Shown: positions 1-9,404, counted from the first letter of the stretch. The stretch: DNA of 64,000 nt from Methylophaga sp. (GCA_030148085.1 JASBUF010000041.1:22548-86547); one strand, 5' to 3'. Made by a program: numbers and translations. Notes: generated by a model from the sequence alone, not told the origin.

Positions 1-807
1 AACCCAGCCAATCACCACTTCACCATTGACGGTGCCGCGTACTTGTACCCAGTCTGGCTGACGGGTCAGCACAATCACCTCTGAGTCTTGAGGAAATGCA
101 CCCAATTTTTGATATTGCGTACCTGGTCCTGTGCGGACATTGAGTGTGGTTGTCGTCAGTGCTGTTGGGTAGGCTTTGGGCTCAGAGCGTGTGTTTGAGC
201 TGCTGCTTTCTTCGCTGTTATTGGCTTGGTCATCAGCCTTTGGTTCGGCTTGTTTGGCCGGTTTTTCAGTGGTGCTGTCCGGTTTGCGTGTGGTTTGTGG
301 TTGGATAATGATATGTACTCGGCCTTTTTTCTGGGGTTCGCCATCGACGGTGACGGGTTTGGACGTGGCGTTGACCACGTTTCTGGCGATATCGTATTCA
401 ATGTAATCGCCGGTGAATTCATCGCCGTTTTGCCAGATATGGCCATTGCCGATCAGGTAAATTTTCTCTCTGTCAGCGTAGTATTCCATGCGCAGCGCCT
501 GCGCTTTAACCGGGTTTTCGCCTGGCTTGTGTACCTGCTGGTATTTGGCGCGCTTGCCTTCAGCCACCGCTTTGGTCAGCTGTTTGTTGGCATCATAGAA
601 AAAGGTGATGATATCGCCATCAATGCGCAGCGTACCTTGAGTGAGAATGGCATCGCCCTTGTATTGCGTGACGCCTTCACGATCATCCAACTGGGCGTGA
701 TCGGCTTCAATGCTGATAGGCTTTTCCCGGTCACTGGGCAAACCCCAGGCTAATGCTGGCATCAGCAGGAGCGTAGCGAAAATGTTAATTGGCAGGCGGC
801 GCATCAT
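1..807 (-). CDS. lptA: LptA, LPS transport periplasmic protein, with C-terminal SH3b domain (3' end cut by window)
   Basis: The reading frame stays open from the start at 807 to the window edge (269 codons), so the C-terminus is missing. Residues 1-22 form a signal peptide ending LAWG. Residues about 30-155 match the LptA/OstA beta-jellyroll fold, with the typical pattern of a substrate turned into ITLTQGTLRIDG-like strands. A low-complexity Glu/Lys/Ser/Asn linker follows, and the last ~55 residues form a bacterial SH3 domain with the signature LNVRTGPGTQY. LptA forms the periplasmic bridge that carries LPS from LptC to LptD. The start overlaps the 3' end of lptC, as in the usual lptC-lptA-lptB order; lptB would lie off the left edge. 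The SH3b extension is not part of standard LptA. There is no frame break at the junction, so the fusion is read directly. Confidence 0.88.
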   Translation of the reverse strand, partial: MMRRLPINIFATLLLMPALAWGLPSDREKPISIEADHAQLDDREGVTQYKGDAILTQGTLRIDGDIITFFYDANKQLTKAVAEGKRAKYQQVHKPGENPVKAQALRMEYYADREKIYLIGNGHIWQNGDEFTGDYIEYDIARNVVNATSKPVTVDGEPQKKGRVHIIIQPQTTRKPDSTTEKPAKQAEPKADDQANNSEESSSSNTRSEPKAYPTALTTTTLNVRTGPGTQYQKLGAFPQDSEVIVLTRQPDWVQVRGTVNGEVVIGWV

Positions 808-1357
808 AATGTCCTTTTACCCTCGAATGCAGGTTAATCGTTTCGTCATCCAAGGCCGCGTGAAGACCGATGGATTCGGTCACGCCTTGTGGCGAGTGGA
901 TAGTGACCGGCTCTTCAGTGTAGGCCGTGTTTAAATTTGTATCTAGAGTCAGCGTGTCCGTCAGCATGTTGAAATCAGGCTCATGCTTGTTGCTGATAAT
1001 AACATTTCCTGTCAGCAGGATTGCGTCTGCCTTACCTTGAGTTTGACCTTTGTCAGATGTGATGATCCAAGTGTCCTGGCCGGGTTTAAGAAACTCTGCA
1101 ATCGGGTTGACGATTTCGGTGCGGTCGCCATCAGGATAATGCGCAAGTTCATCGCCTTTAATTTGGCGCGCAGGCACGCCATTGATGTCCATGATGGTCA
1201 TCGTAAAGTCGGTCATCGCGTAGTCACTGCTGCGGCCGGGCTCGCTGCTGCGCTGTATAGGCTGACTGTTGTCATGCAGAATCAGCCACACGCTCAGTAC
1301 TGAGATCAGCAGTAAACCGATACGGGCATAGAGTGGCAGGTTAAAAATGACGTTCAA
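785..1357 (-). CDS. lptC: LptC, LPS export inner-membrane bitopic protein
   Basis: A 190-residue protein with one N-terminal membrane anchor (about residues 10-27) followed by an LptC-type periplasmic domain rich in short beta strands. LptC receives LPS from the LptBFG ABC transporter and hands it to LptA. Its start lies inside the 3' end of kdsC and its stop overlaps the lptA start, so the three genes are translationally coupled. Family and position both support the call; the sequence itself is weakly conserved in this family. Confidence 0.88.
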   Translation of the reverse strand: MNVIFNLPLYARIGLLLISVLSVWLILHDNSQPIQRSSEPGRSSDYAMTDFTMTIMDINGVPARQIKGDELAHYPDGDRTEIVNPIAEFLKPGQDTWIITSDKGQTQGKADAILLTGNVIISNKHEPDFNMLTDTLTLDTNLNTAYTEEPVTIHSPQGVTESIGLHAALDDETINLHSRVKGHYDAPPAN

Positions 1358-1868
1358 TTTGATCCTGCAGGTTTCCCTGTCCTTCCATAATCAGTTCGCA
1401 CACTTCACGGGCTGCGCCATGACCACCTTTTGATGGGGTAATCCAATGGGCATGTTTTTTCACCCGTTCATCCGCATCTTGCACCGCCACTGCGAGGCCA
1501 ACCCGGCTCATAATGGCCAGATCCACCCAGTCATCGCCGACATAGGCACATTCGTCCGGGCTTAAGCCCAGTTTTTCTATCAGCTCTTCAAAGATCGGCA
1601 GTTTGACCCGTTTGCCTTGGTAGACATGGGTGATGCCGAGGCCATTCATGCGGTGCTCAACGGTCTTTGAAGTCCGACCAGTAATGATCGCTATTTCGAC
1701 CCCGGTGTATTGCAGCAGTTTCATGCCGTGACCGTCACGGGAGTGAAAGGCTTTGTATTCCTGACCATCATCACCGATGATAATGCGGCCGTCGGTCAAT
1801 ACACCGTCGACATCGAATACAACCAGTTTGATTTTCTTTGCTTTTTCCAGAATGTCCTGCATGTTCAA
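1341..1868 (-). CDS. kdsC: KdsC, 3-deoxy-D-manno-octulosonate 8-phosphate phosphatase
   Basis: A 175-residue HAD-superfamily phosphatase without a cap domain, the size expected for KdsC. The nucleophile motif DVDGVLTDG covers residues 19-27 (Asp19 and Asp21), and a GDD metal-binding motif appears near residue 117. It removes the phosphate from Kdo-8-P, giving Kdo for the LPS inner core. It lies 5 bases after kdsD and overlaps lptC, inside the classical antiporter-kdsD-kdsC-lptC-lptA operon. Met1 or Met3 could be the start. Confidence 0.94.
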   Translation of the reverse strand: MNMQDILEKAKKIKLVVFDVDGVLTDGRIIIGDDGQEYKAFHSRDGHGMKLLQYTGVEIAIITGRTSKTVEHRMNGLGITHVYQGKRVKLPIFEELIEKLGLSPDECAYVGDDWVDLAIMSRVGLAVAVQDADERVKKHAHWITPSKGGHGAAREVCELIMEGQGNLQDQIERHF

Positions 1869-1873
1869 TCCCG

Positions 1874-2851
1874 TTAGACGACACCGGCCCGTAACAGGTC
1901 GTGCATGTTCAGTGCGCCGACCAGCTGTTGCTGCGCATCAACAATCAGCAGGGCGTTAATTTTAAAACGTTGCATTAACTCCAATGCCTCGGCGGCCAAC
2001 ATATCGGGTCTGCCGGTTTTACACTGACGGGTCACAAAGGCTGATAGCGGTTCTGCGTGAATATTGACTTCCTGTGCCAGCATGCGACGCAGATCACCAT
2101 CGGTGAAGATGCCGGTGATTTTCTGTTCAGTATCGACAACGGCGGTCATGCCGAGACCTTTGGCAGACATTTCCAGTAAGGCATCACTGATAAATGCGGA
2201 CTCAGCAATCATCGGGATCTTGTCGCCGGTATGCATGATATCACTGACATGCAGTAACAATTTGCGTCCCAGCAAGCCGCCCGGATGGGACATAGCAAAG
2301 TCCTGCGCGGTAAATCCACGTGCTTCCAGTAATGCAATGGCAAGGGCATCACCCATCACCAGAGCCGCGGTGGTACTGGATGTGGGGGCCAGCCCCAGCG
2401 GACAGGCTTCACGTTCGACGCTGACATCAATATAGGCGCTGGCACAGTTCGCCAAGGTGGACTGGGCTTTGCCGGTCATCACAATGAATGGCACCCCCAG
2501 CCGTTTGATAAGCGGCAAAATGGTCAGAATTTCGCTGGTCTCACCAGAGTTGGATAAGGCCAGTACCACGTCTTTATCGGTGATCATGCCCATATCGCCA
2601 TGACTGGCTTCGCCCGGATGCACGAAAAAGGCTGGCGTTCCGGTGCTGGCTAACGTCGCGGCCAGTTTACTGCCGATATGGCCGGACTTACCCATGCCAA
2701 TAACAACAATACGCCCGCTACAGTGCAGCATAAACTCACAGGCTTTTAGAAATCCGTCATTGATGCGATCCCGCAATGCTGAAACGGCTTCCAGTTCGGT
2801 ATCAATAACCGCTGTGGCCAATTGTTTCAGTTTGTCATGATCGATCTGCAT
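1874..2851 (-). CDS. kdsD: KdsD, D-arabinose 5-phosphate isomerase
   Basis: A 325-residue protein with an N-terminal SIS (sugar isomerase) domain, including the GMGKSGHIGSKLAATL segment near residue 52, and a C-terminal pair of CBS domains (about 205-325). This is the full KdsD architecture. It interconverts ribulose 5-phosphate and arabinose 5-phosphate, the first step towards Kdo. The antiporter gene ends 3 bases upstream, so the two are co-transcribed. Confidence 0.95.
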   Translation of the reverse strand: MQIDHDKLKQLATAVIDTELEAVSALRDRINDGFLKACEFMLHCSGRIVVIGMGKSGHIGSKLAATLASTGTPAFFVHPGEASHGDMGMITDKDVVLALSNSGETSEILTILPLIKRLGVPFIVMTGKAQSTLANCASAYIDVSVEREACPLGLAPTSSTTAALVMGDALAIALLEARGFTAQDFAMSHPGGLLGRKLLLHVSDIMHTGDKIPMIAESAFISDALLEMSAKGLGMTAVVDTEQKITGIFTDGDLRRMLAQEVNIHAEPLSAFVTRQCKTGRPDMLAAEALELMQRFKINALLIVDAQQQLVGALNMHDLLRAGVV

Positions 2852-2853
2852 AT

Positions 2854-3840
2854 TTAACTCAGTCCAGGTGTGTTCTGATAGGCGAGAAGACCGTTATAGC
2901 CAATATAGACCAGTAACATCAAGATACCTGCACCACGGCCGATACGGCCCTGTGAACAAAATCGGGCAAACAGGAATAAGCCGACAGCCAGCCCGATCAT
3001 AAACGGGTAGTCACGATACAGCAGCATCGGGTCGACGGAGGATGGTGCAATCAGCCCCGGCATGGCGAGTACAGCTAACAGATTAAAGATATTGGAACCG
3101 AGGACATTACCCACGGCAATGTCGTGTTCGCCTTTCAAGGCTGAGATAACAGAGGCGGCCAGTTCAGGCAGGCTAGTGCCGATGGCAACTATCGTCAATC
3201 CAATGATTAAATCGCTGACGCCGAGCATATGGGCAATGCCGGTAGCTCCCCAGACCAGGGATTTGGAGCCTACCAGTAAACTGGCCAGGCCAATAACAAA
3301 CAGCGATACCGCTCTGCCAGTGCTCATTTTTTCCTTGCTATATTCCTGCTCAAACTCCTGCTCCAGCGGGTCGTCGTGGCCGTGGCCTTTAATCGCCAGC
3401 CAGGCCATGCCCGCTAATGTCAGAATAAAGCCGGTGAATAAAATGCCGCCATCCATCAGTCCCAGCTCACCGTCCAGAATAAGCACCATAGACAGTAACA
3501 TGACGAAGGCTAACACCGGGAATTCGCGGCGCAAGGTATCGGAGTTCACCACCAGTGGCGCGACGAGGGTGGTAACACCGAGCACTAAGCCGACATTGGT
3601 GATATTCGAGCCAATGGCATTACCAATGCCCATCGCCGGGGCGCCATCAAAGGCGGCCAAAGCGGAGACCAACATTTCCGGTGCCGAGGTGCCGAAGCCG
3701 ACGATGGTCAGGCCGACGATAAGTGGGGCCACACCGAAGTTGGTGGCGATATTCGCGGCCCCGTCGATAAAACGATCGGCTCCCCAGATCAACACGGCAA
3801 AACCAACAACGATGGCGATAATAAAGAGAATGCTAGTCAT
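2854..3840 (-). CDS. yrbG: CaCA-family calcium/sodium antiporter (YrbG-like)
   Basis: A 328-residue inner-membrane protein with about ten hydrophobic segments and the two inverted alpha-repeats of the cation/Ca2+ exchanger family, marked by GTSAPE in the N-terminal half and GTSLPE in the C-terminal half. The acidic residues in these motifs bind the cation. An Asp/Glu-rich cytoplasmic loop near residues 155-170 joins the halves. It is first in the LPS operon, as in enterobacteria, although the link to LPS is positional and not biochemically settled. Confidence 0.9.
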   Translation of the reverse strand: MTSILFIIAIVVGFAVLIWGADRFIDGAANIATNFGVAPLIVGLTIVGFGTSAPEMLVSALAAFDGAPAMGIGNAIGSNITNVGLVLGVTTLVAPLVVNSDTLRREFPVLAFVMLLSMVLILDGELGLMDGGILFTGFILTLAGMAWLAIKGHGHDDPLEQEFEQEYSKEKMSTGRAVSLFVIGLASLLVGSKSLVWGATGIAHMLGVSDLIIGLTIVAIGTSLPELAASVISALKGEHDIAVGNVLGSNIFNLLAVLAMPGLIAPSSVDPMLLYRDYPFMIGLAVGLFLFARFCSQGRIGRGAGILMLLVYIGYNGLLAYQNTPGLS

Positions 3841-3883
3841 GAATATCCGTAATTTAGCTGGTTTTTAGTTAAATTTTTCACAC

Positions 3884-3908
3884 AAAAAAGCCGGGTAGAA
3901 ACCCGGCT
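3884..3908 (-). terminator. Rho-independent terminator of mlaA
   Basis: An 8-bp perfect stem (AGCCGGGT / ACCCGGCT) with an AGAA loop. On the minus strand it is followed by a run of six T, so it terminates mlaA just upstream of the antiporter operon. The operon's own promoter must then lie in the roughly 45 bases between this hairpin and the antiporter start. Confidence 0.9.
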
Positions 3909-3944
3909 CTTCATTATAAGGGCTAGTTAGCCGCTTGTCGTCGC

Positions 3945-4673
3945 TTAGTCTTCGAAAACATCGAAGTCATCATCTTCCGGTGGGTTACCGTCATAGACCA
4001 GACTTTGACGACGTTGCATATAAGCGTCACGTACGTAGCTATATTCATCCAGTGCGGCTTCATCCAGCACTTTCTCTGCTTTCAGCAGGTTGGCACGGGT
4101 GTCGATCACATCGGTGCCGATGAGGGCCCAGCGAGTTTCATCGTGATCCACATAGGTCACCGGATCGGTCAAAATGTCACCGATAAGACCAAAGCTGTCA
4201 CGGACATTACGTGGGCCGAAGAAAGGCAGCACGACATAAGCACCTGGTTCTGCACCCCAAACGCCGAGAGTCTGACCGAAGTCTTCGTTGTTCTTGTTGA
4301 GGCCGCTCAGGCTGGCAACATCAAAAATACCGCCTACACCTACAGTGGTATTGACGACAAAACGGTGTGTATCGCGTCCGGCCTGTGCAAATTTACCCTG
4401 CAACAGGTCGTTGATGATGACAGTGATGTCATTCAGGTTGCTGAAGAAGTTGCTGATACCCTGACTGATAGGGTCAGGAACAACGGCGTCATAGCCTCTG
4501 GCAACAGGTTTTAATACTGCCGTATCGACGGCATCATTAAATTTATACATGGCGCGGTTATAGCCTTCCAATGGATCATGCACGCCTGCACTTTCATTCG
4601 TGGTTGCACAGCCGGTCATAAATATGACAGCGGCAACAGTACTGAATCTAACTACCTTGCTGAAATACGACAT
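3945..4673 (-). CDS. mlaA: MlaA (VacJ), outer-membrane lipoprotein of the Mla lipid-asymmetry system
   Basis: The best start is at 4673, because it places the lipobox MTGC directly after a hydrophobic signal segment with the lipidated cysteine at residue 22; a longer frame upstream adds 30 residues with no signal character. The body shows the MlaA family pattern DPLEGYNRAMYKFND and a GPRNVRDSFG stretch. The C-terminus is very acidic. MlaA removes misplaced phospholipids from the outer leaflet and passes them to MlaC. It stands alone, without mlaBCDEF nearby. Confidence 0.92.
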   Translation of the reverse strand: MSYFSKVVRFSTVAAVIFMTGCATTNESAGVHDPLEGYNRAMYKFNDAVDTAVLKPVARGYDAVVPDPISQGISNFFSNLNDITVIINDLLQGKFAQAGRDTHRFVVNTTVGVGGIFDVASLSGLNKNNEDFGQTLGVWGAEPGAYVVLPFFGPRNVRDSFGLIGDILTDPVTYVDHDETRWALIGTDVIDTRANLLKAEKVLDEAALDEYSYVRDAYMQRRQSLVYDGNPPEDDDFDVFED

Positions 4674-4802
4674 CGAAAGTAAGTCCCTGTTTGTTTTTCT
4701 TGACTCGCAAATAATCGCATGCCGATTCAGGCTAATCAAGTTGTCTTGTTGCATTATTAGCAAACAGGGGGGATAGGGAGTGGTAAAAAAACAACAGTCT
4801 TA

Positions 4803-5849
4803 TTAAAGACACCAGAAGGCATGGTTAGTGATCGCATCAGCGGTTTTTTTATCCTGATTATCATACATATAGTCTGCAAACACCTCAGAGCAGGCCATCC
4901 AGCTGTTTTTCTTGGCGTAGGTAATGCAGGCTTGCGGGTCCAGCCGCTGTGCTGCCAGTACCGCATCAGCGAGGTTATCACTGAGGCTGCCGGTAATGCC
5001 GTCCAGCACTACGTCTTTAGGTCCGGTTACCGGATAAGCCGCCACCGGTACACCACAGGCCATCGCCTCCAGCAGTACCAGACCGAAGGTGTCGGTTTTA
5101 CTGGGGAACACAAACACATCCGCAGCGGCAATATATGAAGCCAGCTCTTTGCCAAATTTGGCGCCGGTAAAGGTCACATGGGGATAACGTGCTCTCAGTG
5201 TTTCCAGATCCGGGCCGTCACCGACCACGACCTTGCTGCCGGGCACATCCAGCTGTAGAAACGCTTCAATATTTTTTTCAACCGCGACACGGCCCATGTT
5301 CAGCAGAATGGGGCCGGGTAAATTCAGATCTTTGGGATTGTCCGCTGTGAAAATATTGGTATCAACGCCCCGTCCCCAAACCTCAACATGCTTAAAGTCA
5401 CGTTCAAACAAGGCATGCTGCTGAGAACGGGTCGGCACCAGAGTGCGTACTGCTTTGCCATGAAAACGGCGTAACCAGGCATAGGTCCAACTCAACGGAA
5501 TCGGAGCACGTAAGCGCACGTATTCAGGGAACTGAGTGTGGTAAGACGTGGTGAATTTGACCTTATTTCGTAAACACCAGCGTCGTGCGGCCATACCTAG
5601 TGGGCCTTCGGTGGCGATATGCACGGCGTTGGCCTTGGCGTCATTAAGAAGCTTTTTGACTTTACGGCCCGGGAACAGGGACAGAGGAATACTGGGGTAG
5701 CTGGGACAGGGGATGGTTTTGAAATCGTGTGGGGTGATGAAGATAACCTCATGTCCCAATTGTTCCAGACATTTTCGGGTTTGCTTCAGGGTGCGCACCA
5801 CCCCGTTAACCTGGGGTTCCCAGGCATCCGTTACGATAACGATTTTCAT
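4803..5849 (-). CDS. Glycosyltransferase family 4 protein
   Basis: A 348-residue GT-B fold enzyme. The N-terminal half begins IVTDAWEPQVNGVVRTL, typical of the alpha-mannosyltransferase/MgtA-like branch. The C-terminal half holds VVVGDGP and the EX7E-type segment around FGLVLLEAMACG, which binds the nucleotide sugar. The gene overlaps the upstream phosphatase by one base (TGATG), so they are coupled. The likely role is adding a sugar to a lipid carrier or glycolipid. The acceptor cannot be told from sequence. Confidence 0.85.
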   Translation of the reverse strand: MKIVIVTDAWEPQVNGVVRTLKQTRKCLEQLGHEVIFITPHDFKTIPCPSYPSIPLSLFPGRKVKKLLNDAKANAVHIATEGPLGMAARRWCLRNKVKFTTSYHTQFPEYVRLRAPIPLSWTYAWLRRFHGKAVRTLVPTRSQQHALFERDFKHVEVWGRGVDTNIFTADNPKDLNLPGPILLNMGRVAVEKNIEAFLQLDVPGSKVVVGDGPDLETLRARYPHVTFTGAKFGKELASYIAAADVFVFPSKTDTFGLVLLEAMACGVPVAAYPVTGPKDVVLDGITGSLSDNLADAVLAAQRLDPQACITYAKKNSWMACSEVFADYMYDNQDKKTADAITNHAFWCL

Positions 5850-6643
5850 CAGGCAGCCTGTACGATAGCGAGAGGTTGTTCGACCATATCAGTCCAGTTG
5901 ATAATTTCCATTTCACCATTGGGGTGTTCAACTAGCGCGGTACAGCTTTCCACCCAGTCACCACAGTTGTAGTAGTCGACATTGTGGTGACGAGCGATTT
6001 CAGCGCGGTGAATGTGACCACACACTACGCCGTCTACGCCCTGTCTGGCAGCTTCATGCGCCACCGCTTCTTCAAAGTTGCTGATGTACTGCACTGCGTT
6101 TTTAACTTTGTGTTTGAGGAATGCGGCCAGCGACCAGTAAGAAAAGCCCAGTTTGCGGCGCACCATGTTGACGTAGCGGTTAGCCCGCAGCAGCCATTCA
6201 TACAGTCTGCTGCCGACCTTAGCCAGCATCGGCGAAATTTTCACTACGCTGTCGAACTGGTCACCGTGGATGATCAGCAGCTTGCGATTATCGGCCGTGG
6301 TATGAATCACTTCGTTCTGGATCTCGACATTGCCGAATACTGCACCGTCAAAATCGCGCAACACTTCATCGTGGTTACCGGGCACGTAAATCACCTTGGT
6401 GTTGTGCTTGGCTTTACCGAGCAGGGTACGGATGACATTATTGTGCGCCTGAGGCCAGTACATTCGCTTTTTCATTTCCCAGACATCGATGATATCGCCG
6501 ACCAGGTAGAGGTAATCACAGTCGACCTTATGCAGAAAATCGAGCAGAAAGTCGGCACTGCAGCCACGAAAGCCAAGGTGAATGTCCGAGATCCAGACGC
6601 TGCGAACTTTTAACTTTTCTTTCTGGCTGACTTGTTTTTGCAT
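5849..6643 (-). CDS. LpxH-like calcineurin-type metallophosphatase
   Basis: A 264-residue dimetal phosphoesterase with all the expected motifs in order: SDIHLG (from residue 19), GDIIDVWE, GNHDE, HGDQFD and CGHIH. It is closest to the UDP-2,3-diacylglucosamine diphosphatase (LpxH/LpxH2) group but has the longer form often found next to glycosyltransferases. Translation runs directly into the glycosyltransferase gene. A lipid A or glycolipid function is likely; a true LpxH role is uncertain because a canonical lpxH may exist elsewhere. Confidence 0.75.
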   Translation of the reverse strand: MQKQVSQKEKLKVRSVWISDIHLGFRGCSADFLLDFLHKVDCDYLYLVGDIIDVWEMKKRMYWPQAHNNVIRTLLGKAKHNTKVIYVPGNHDEVLRDFDGAVFGNVEIQNEVIHTTADNRKLLIIHGDQFDSVVKISPMLAKVGSRLYEWLLRANRYVNMVRRKLGFSYWSLAAFLKHKVKNAVQYISNFEEAVAHEAARQGVDGVVCGHIHRAEIARHHNVDYYNCGDWVESCTALVEHPNGEMEIINWTDMVEQPLAIVQAA

Positions 6644-6750
6644 AATGTGCCCTTACCTATGTATTTGAGCGCACACTAACTAATTAATATTGCAGCGTGA
6701 TTAACTTTTTATTGCAGAATCATGACGTAAGCGTCGCCAGAACACTGTCG

Positions 6751-6756
6751 TATAAT
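6751..6756 (+). promoter_or_regulatory. Candidate sigma-70 -10 box for prlC
   Basis: A perfect TATAAT lies 28 bases before the prlC start in the divergent region. The -35 element is weak, so only the -10 box is claimed. Confidence 0.5.
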
Positions 6757-6784
6757 CAACGTCTGCCGCAAAACAGAGAGCAAT

Positions 6785-8824
6785 ATGAGCAATCCATTAC
6801 TTGAAAATTACACCTTGCCGCCGTTTTCCCAAATCAAACCGGAACACGTTGAGCCTGCCGTCACCCAGGCGATCAATAAGGCGAGGGAAGCGGTCAATGC
6901 GCTGCTGACCAATATTGCTCAGCCCACATGGGCTACGCTGGTGGAGCCGATGGAAGACATCGAAGCCAGTATCGATCAGGTCTGGTCTCCGGTCAGCCAT
7001 ATGAACTCTGTGGTCAACTCCGAAGAACTGCGAAAAGCCTACAACGCCTGCCTGCCGATGCTGAGCGAATTTGGTACCGAGCTTGGACAGAACGAAGACC
7101 TGTACCGTGCCTATAAGGCACTGGCCGACAGCGAGGCTTATAAAGAGCTGGATACCGCGCAGAAAAAAGTCATTGATAATGCGATTCGTGATTTCCGTTT
7201 GTCCGGTGTCGAACTGCCAGCGGCAGAGCGTGATAAATATAAAAAGATCACGCAGAAGCTGACTGAGCTCAGCGCCAAGTTTGAAGAAAACCTGCTTGAT
7301 GCTACCCATGCCTGGAAAAAACACATCACCGACGAGGCGATGTTGTCCGGCTTGCCGCCTTCGACCATTGCCATGGCCGAACAGTTTGCCAAACGTGATG
7401 AGGTCGAAGGCTGGGTGTTTACGCTGGATTTTCCGTCCTACATGCCAGTGATGTCCTACGCCGACAACCGTGAACTGCGTGAAGAAATGTACACGGCGTT
7501 TGCGACCAAAGCCTCCGATCAGGGTCCAAATGCCGGTAAGTGGGATAACACCGAAGTGATGGCCGATATTCTCAAGCTGCGTCATGAACTGGCACAGTTA
7601 CTCGGTTTCGCTAACCATGCCGAACGTTCGCTGGCCACCAAAATGGCGCAAAATCCAGAGCAAGTACTGGATTTCCTCAATGATCTGGCTTTGCGTAGTA
7701 AACCGATTGCCGAGAACGAGTTTGAAGAACTCAAGGCCTATGCCAAAGAAACGGCCGATATGTACGAACTGGAAGCTTGGGACGTCACCTATTTCGCCGA
7801 AAAACTGCGTCAGCAGCGTTATTCGATTTCGCAGGAAGAACTGAAGCCGTACTTCCCAGAAGACAGAGTCGTCAACGGCCTTTTTGCTGTGGTCAACCGC
7901 TTATATGGTCTCGAAATCAGCGAACGTAAGGATGTCGATACCTGGCATAAAGACGTACGTTTCTTTGATATTCATGATGCGCAGGGCGAACTGCGCGGCC
8001 AGTTCTACCTCGATCTGTATGCACGTCAGCACAAGCGCGGTGGAGCATGGATGGACGAATGTCTGGTGCGTCGTAAAACCCAGAGCGGCATTCAGACGCC
8101 GGTGGCTTTCCTGACCTGTAACTTCTCTGAACCGGTCGGTGATAAGCCTGCTCTGTTTACCCATGATGAAGTCACCACGCTGTTCCATGAGTTTGGTCAC
8201 GGCCTGCATCATATGTTGACCAAGATCGACTACGCCGGTGTATCGGGTATTAACGGTGTCGCCTGGGATGCGGTCGAACTGCCCAGTCAATTTATGGAAA
8301 ACTGGTGCTGGGAACGCGAAGCGCTGGATTTGATTGCCGGTCACTATGAAACTGGCGAAGCGCTGCCGGATGAGCTTTACAGCAAGATGATCGCAGCACG
8401 TAACTTCCAGTCGGCGATGATGATGCTCAGACAAATCGAGTTCTCCTTGTTCGATTTCCGTTTACATCTTGAATATGACCCGAACGGCGGCGATCAGGTC
8501 GAGAAAATCCTTAATGAAGTGCGTAACAAGGTCGCCGTGGTCAAACCGCCTAAGTTCAACCGTTTTGCTCACAGCTTCGGTCATATCTTTGCCGGTGGTT
8601 ATGCGGCGGGTTATTACAGCTACAAATGGGCGGAAGTCTTGTCTGCCGATGCCTTCTCCAAGTTTGAAGAAAACGGCATTTTTGATCGTGAGACCGGTGT
8701 GGAATTCTTAAACAATATTCTGGAAAAAGGTGGCTCCAAAGAACCGATGGAACTGTTTATCGCCTTCCGCGGCCGTGAGCCACAAATTGACGCCTTGCTG
8801 AGACATTCAGGCATTGCCGCCTAA
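6785..8824 (+). CDS. prlC: PrlC, oligopeptidase A (M3 family metallopeptidase)
   Basis: A 679-residue cytoplasmic zinc peptidase, the length usual for oligopeptidase A. The zinc motif HEFGH spans residues 468-472, followed by a Glu in the ELPSQFMENW segment. The protein is conserved over its full length. It degrades short peptides, including cleaved signal peptides. It is transcribed alone, from a divergent region shared with the phosphatase/glycosyltransferase pair, and ends at a strong terminator. Confidence 0.96.
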   Translation: MSNPLLENYTLPPFSQIKPEHVEPAVTQAINKAREAVNALLTNIAQPTWATLVEPMEDIEASIDQVWSPVSHMNSVVNSEELRKAYNACLPMLSEFGTELGQNEDLYRAYKALADSEAYKELDTAQKKVIDNAIRDFRLSGVELPAAERDKYKKITQKLTELSAKFEENLLDATHAWKKHITDEAMLSGLPPSTIAMAEQFAKRDEVEGWVFTLDFPSYMPVMSYADNRELREEMYTAFATKASDQGPNAGKWDNTEVMADILKLRHELAQLLGFANHAERSLATKMAQNPEQVLDFLNDLALRSKPIAENEFEELKAYAKETADMYELEAWDVTYFAEKLRQQRYSISQEELKPYFPEDRVVNGLFAVVNRLYGLEISERKDVDTWHKDVRFFDIHDAQGELRGQFYLDLYARQHKRGGAWMDECLVRRKTQSGIQTPVAFLTCNFSEPVGDKPALFTHDEVTTLFHEFGHGLHHMLTKIDYAGVSGINGVAWDAVELPSQFMENWCWEREALDLIAGHYETGEALPDELYSKMIAARNFQSAMMMLRQIEFSLFDFRLHLEYDPNGGDQVEKILNEVRNKVAVVKPPKFNRFAHSFGHIFAGGYAAGYYSYKWAEVLSADAFSKFEENGIFDRETGVEFLNNILEKGGSKEPMELFIAFRGREPQIDALLRHSGIAA

Positions 8825-8830
8825 AACAAA

Positions 8831-8854
8831 AAAGGGCCGAAAGGCCCTTTTTTT
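8831..8854 (+). terminator. Terminator between prlC and the convergent small gene
   Basis: An 8-bp stem AAAGGGCC/GGCCCTTT with a GAAA tetraloop and a T-run on the right. A-rich sequence on the left means it can also act on the minus strand for the gene ending at 8872. Confidence 0.92.
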
Positions 8855-8871
8855 ATGTGTTTAACTACACT

Positions 8872-9288
8872 CTAGCCATTCATGCACATTTGAACAGATT
8901 GCTGTGCATTCTGAATCATATTGGTCACGGCTGCTTCCGAAATCTTGCCAGCTTCTATGTCTTGTTTCAGTTGTGCATTCAATGCCTGAGTTGTAGCGTC
9001 AACTGCTGCGCCACCAGCCACTGGTAAAATTGCCAGTTCGCGATACTGCTCTGGGAAATTGCTCAGCCCTTCAAGCTGGCACCCCGCCATTTTAACCACA
9101 TAGGCATCCGCTTCTGCCTGAACGGCTTTGCCACTCATATCTGGACGTTGGCTGCTCAACTGTTTCATCACCAACGGTTTCAGCTGCTTGGTGTATTCGA
9201 GTTTGTAGTTTTCCTGATCCTGAGCTTCGATAGCCACCGCCTGTTGAGCTAAGAAAAGGCATGGCAAAAGCAGTAACACATTTTTCAT
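8872..9288 (-). CDS. Small exported protein of unknown function
   Basis: 138 residues with a clear signal peptide (residues 1-19, ending AVA) and a helical, soluble mature part containing two cysteines (one in AGCQLEG, one near the end in QMCMNG) that could form a disulphide. A GGAGAG ribosome site precedes the start. No family recognised. It is flanked by terminators on both sides and seems to be a single-gene unit. Confidence 0.7.
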   Translation of the reverse strand: MKNVLLLLPCLFLAQQAVAIEAQDQENYKLEYTKQLKPLVMKQLSSQRPDMSGKAVQAEADAYVVKMAGCQLEGLSNFPEQYRELAILPVAGGAAVDATTQALNAQLKQDIEAGKISEAAVTNMIQNAQQSVQMCMNG

Positions 9289-9404
9289 TGGTCTCTCCGG
9301 GTTTATTTAGCCCTGATCTTGTGTCAGGGTGCATCAAAAAAAGTCGTTCACGCACTGTAACGGTTAATGAGCCATGAATCCAGTCTCCAGCTAAAAGGCA
9401 ATAA

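Noticed and set aside
226..753. Plus-strand reading frame of 175 codons
   Set aside because: Antisense to lptA and without family character.
3062..3868. Plus-strand reading frame of 268 codons
   Set aside because: Antisense shadow of the antiporter gene.
6797..7585. Minus-strand reading frame of 262 codons
   Set aside because: Antisense shadow of prlC; composition is not protein-like.
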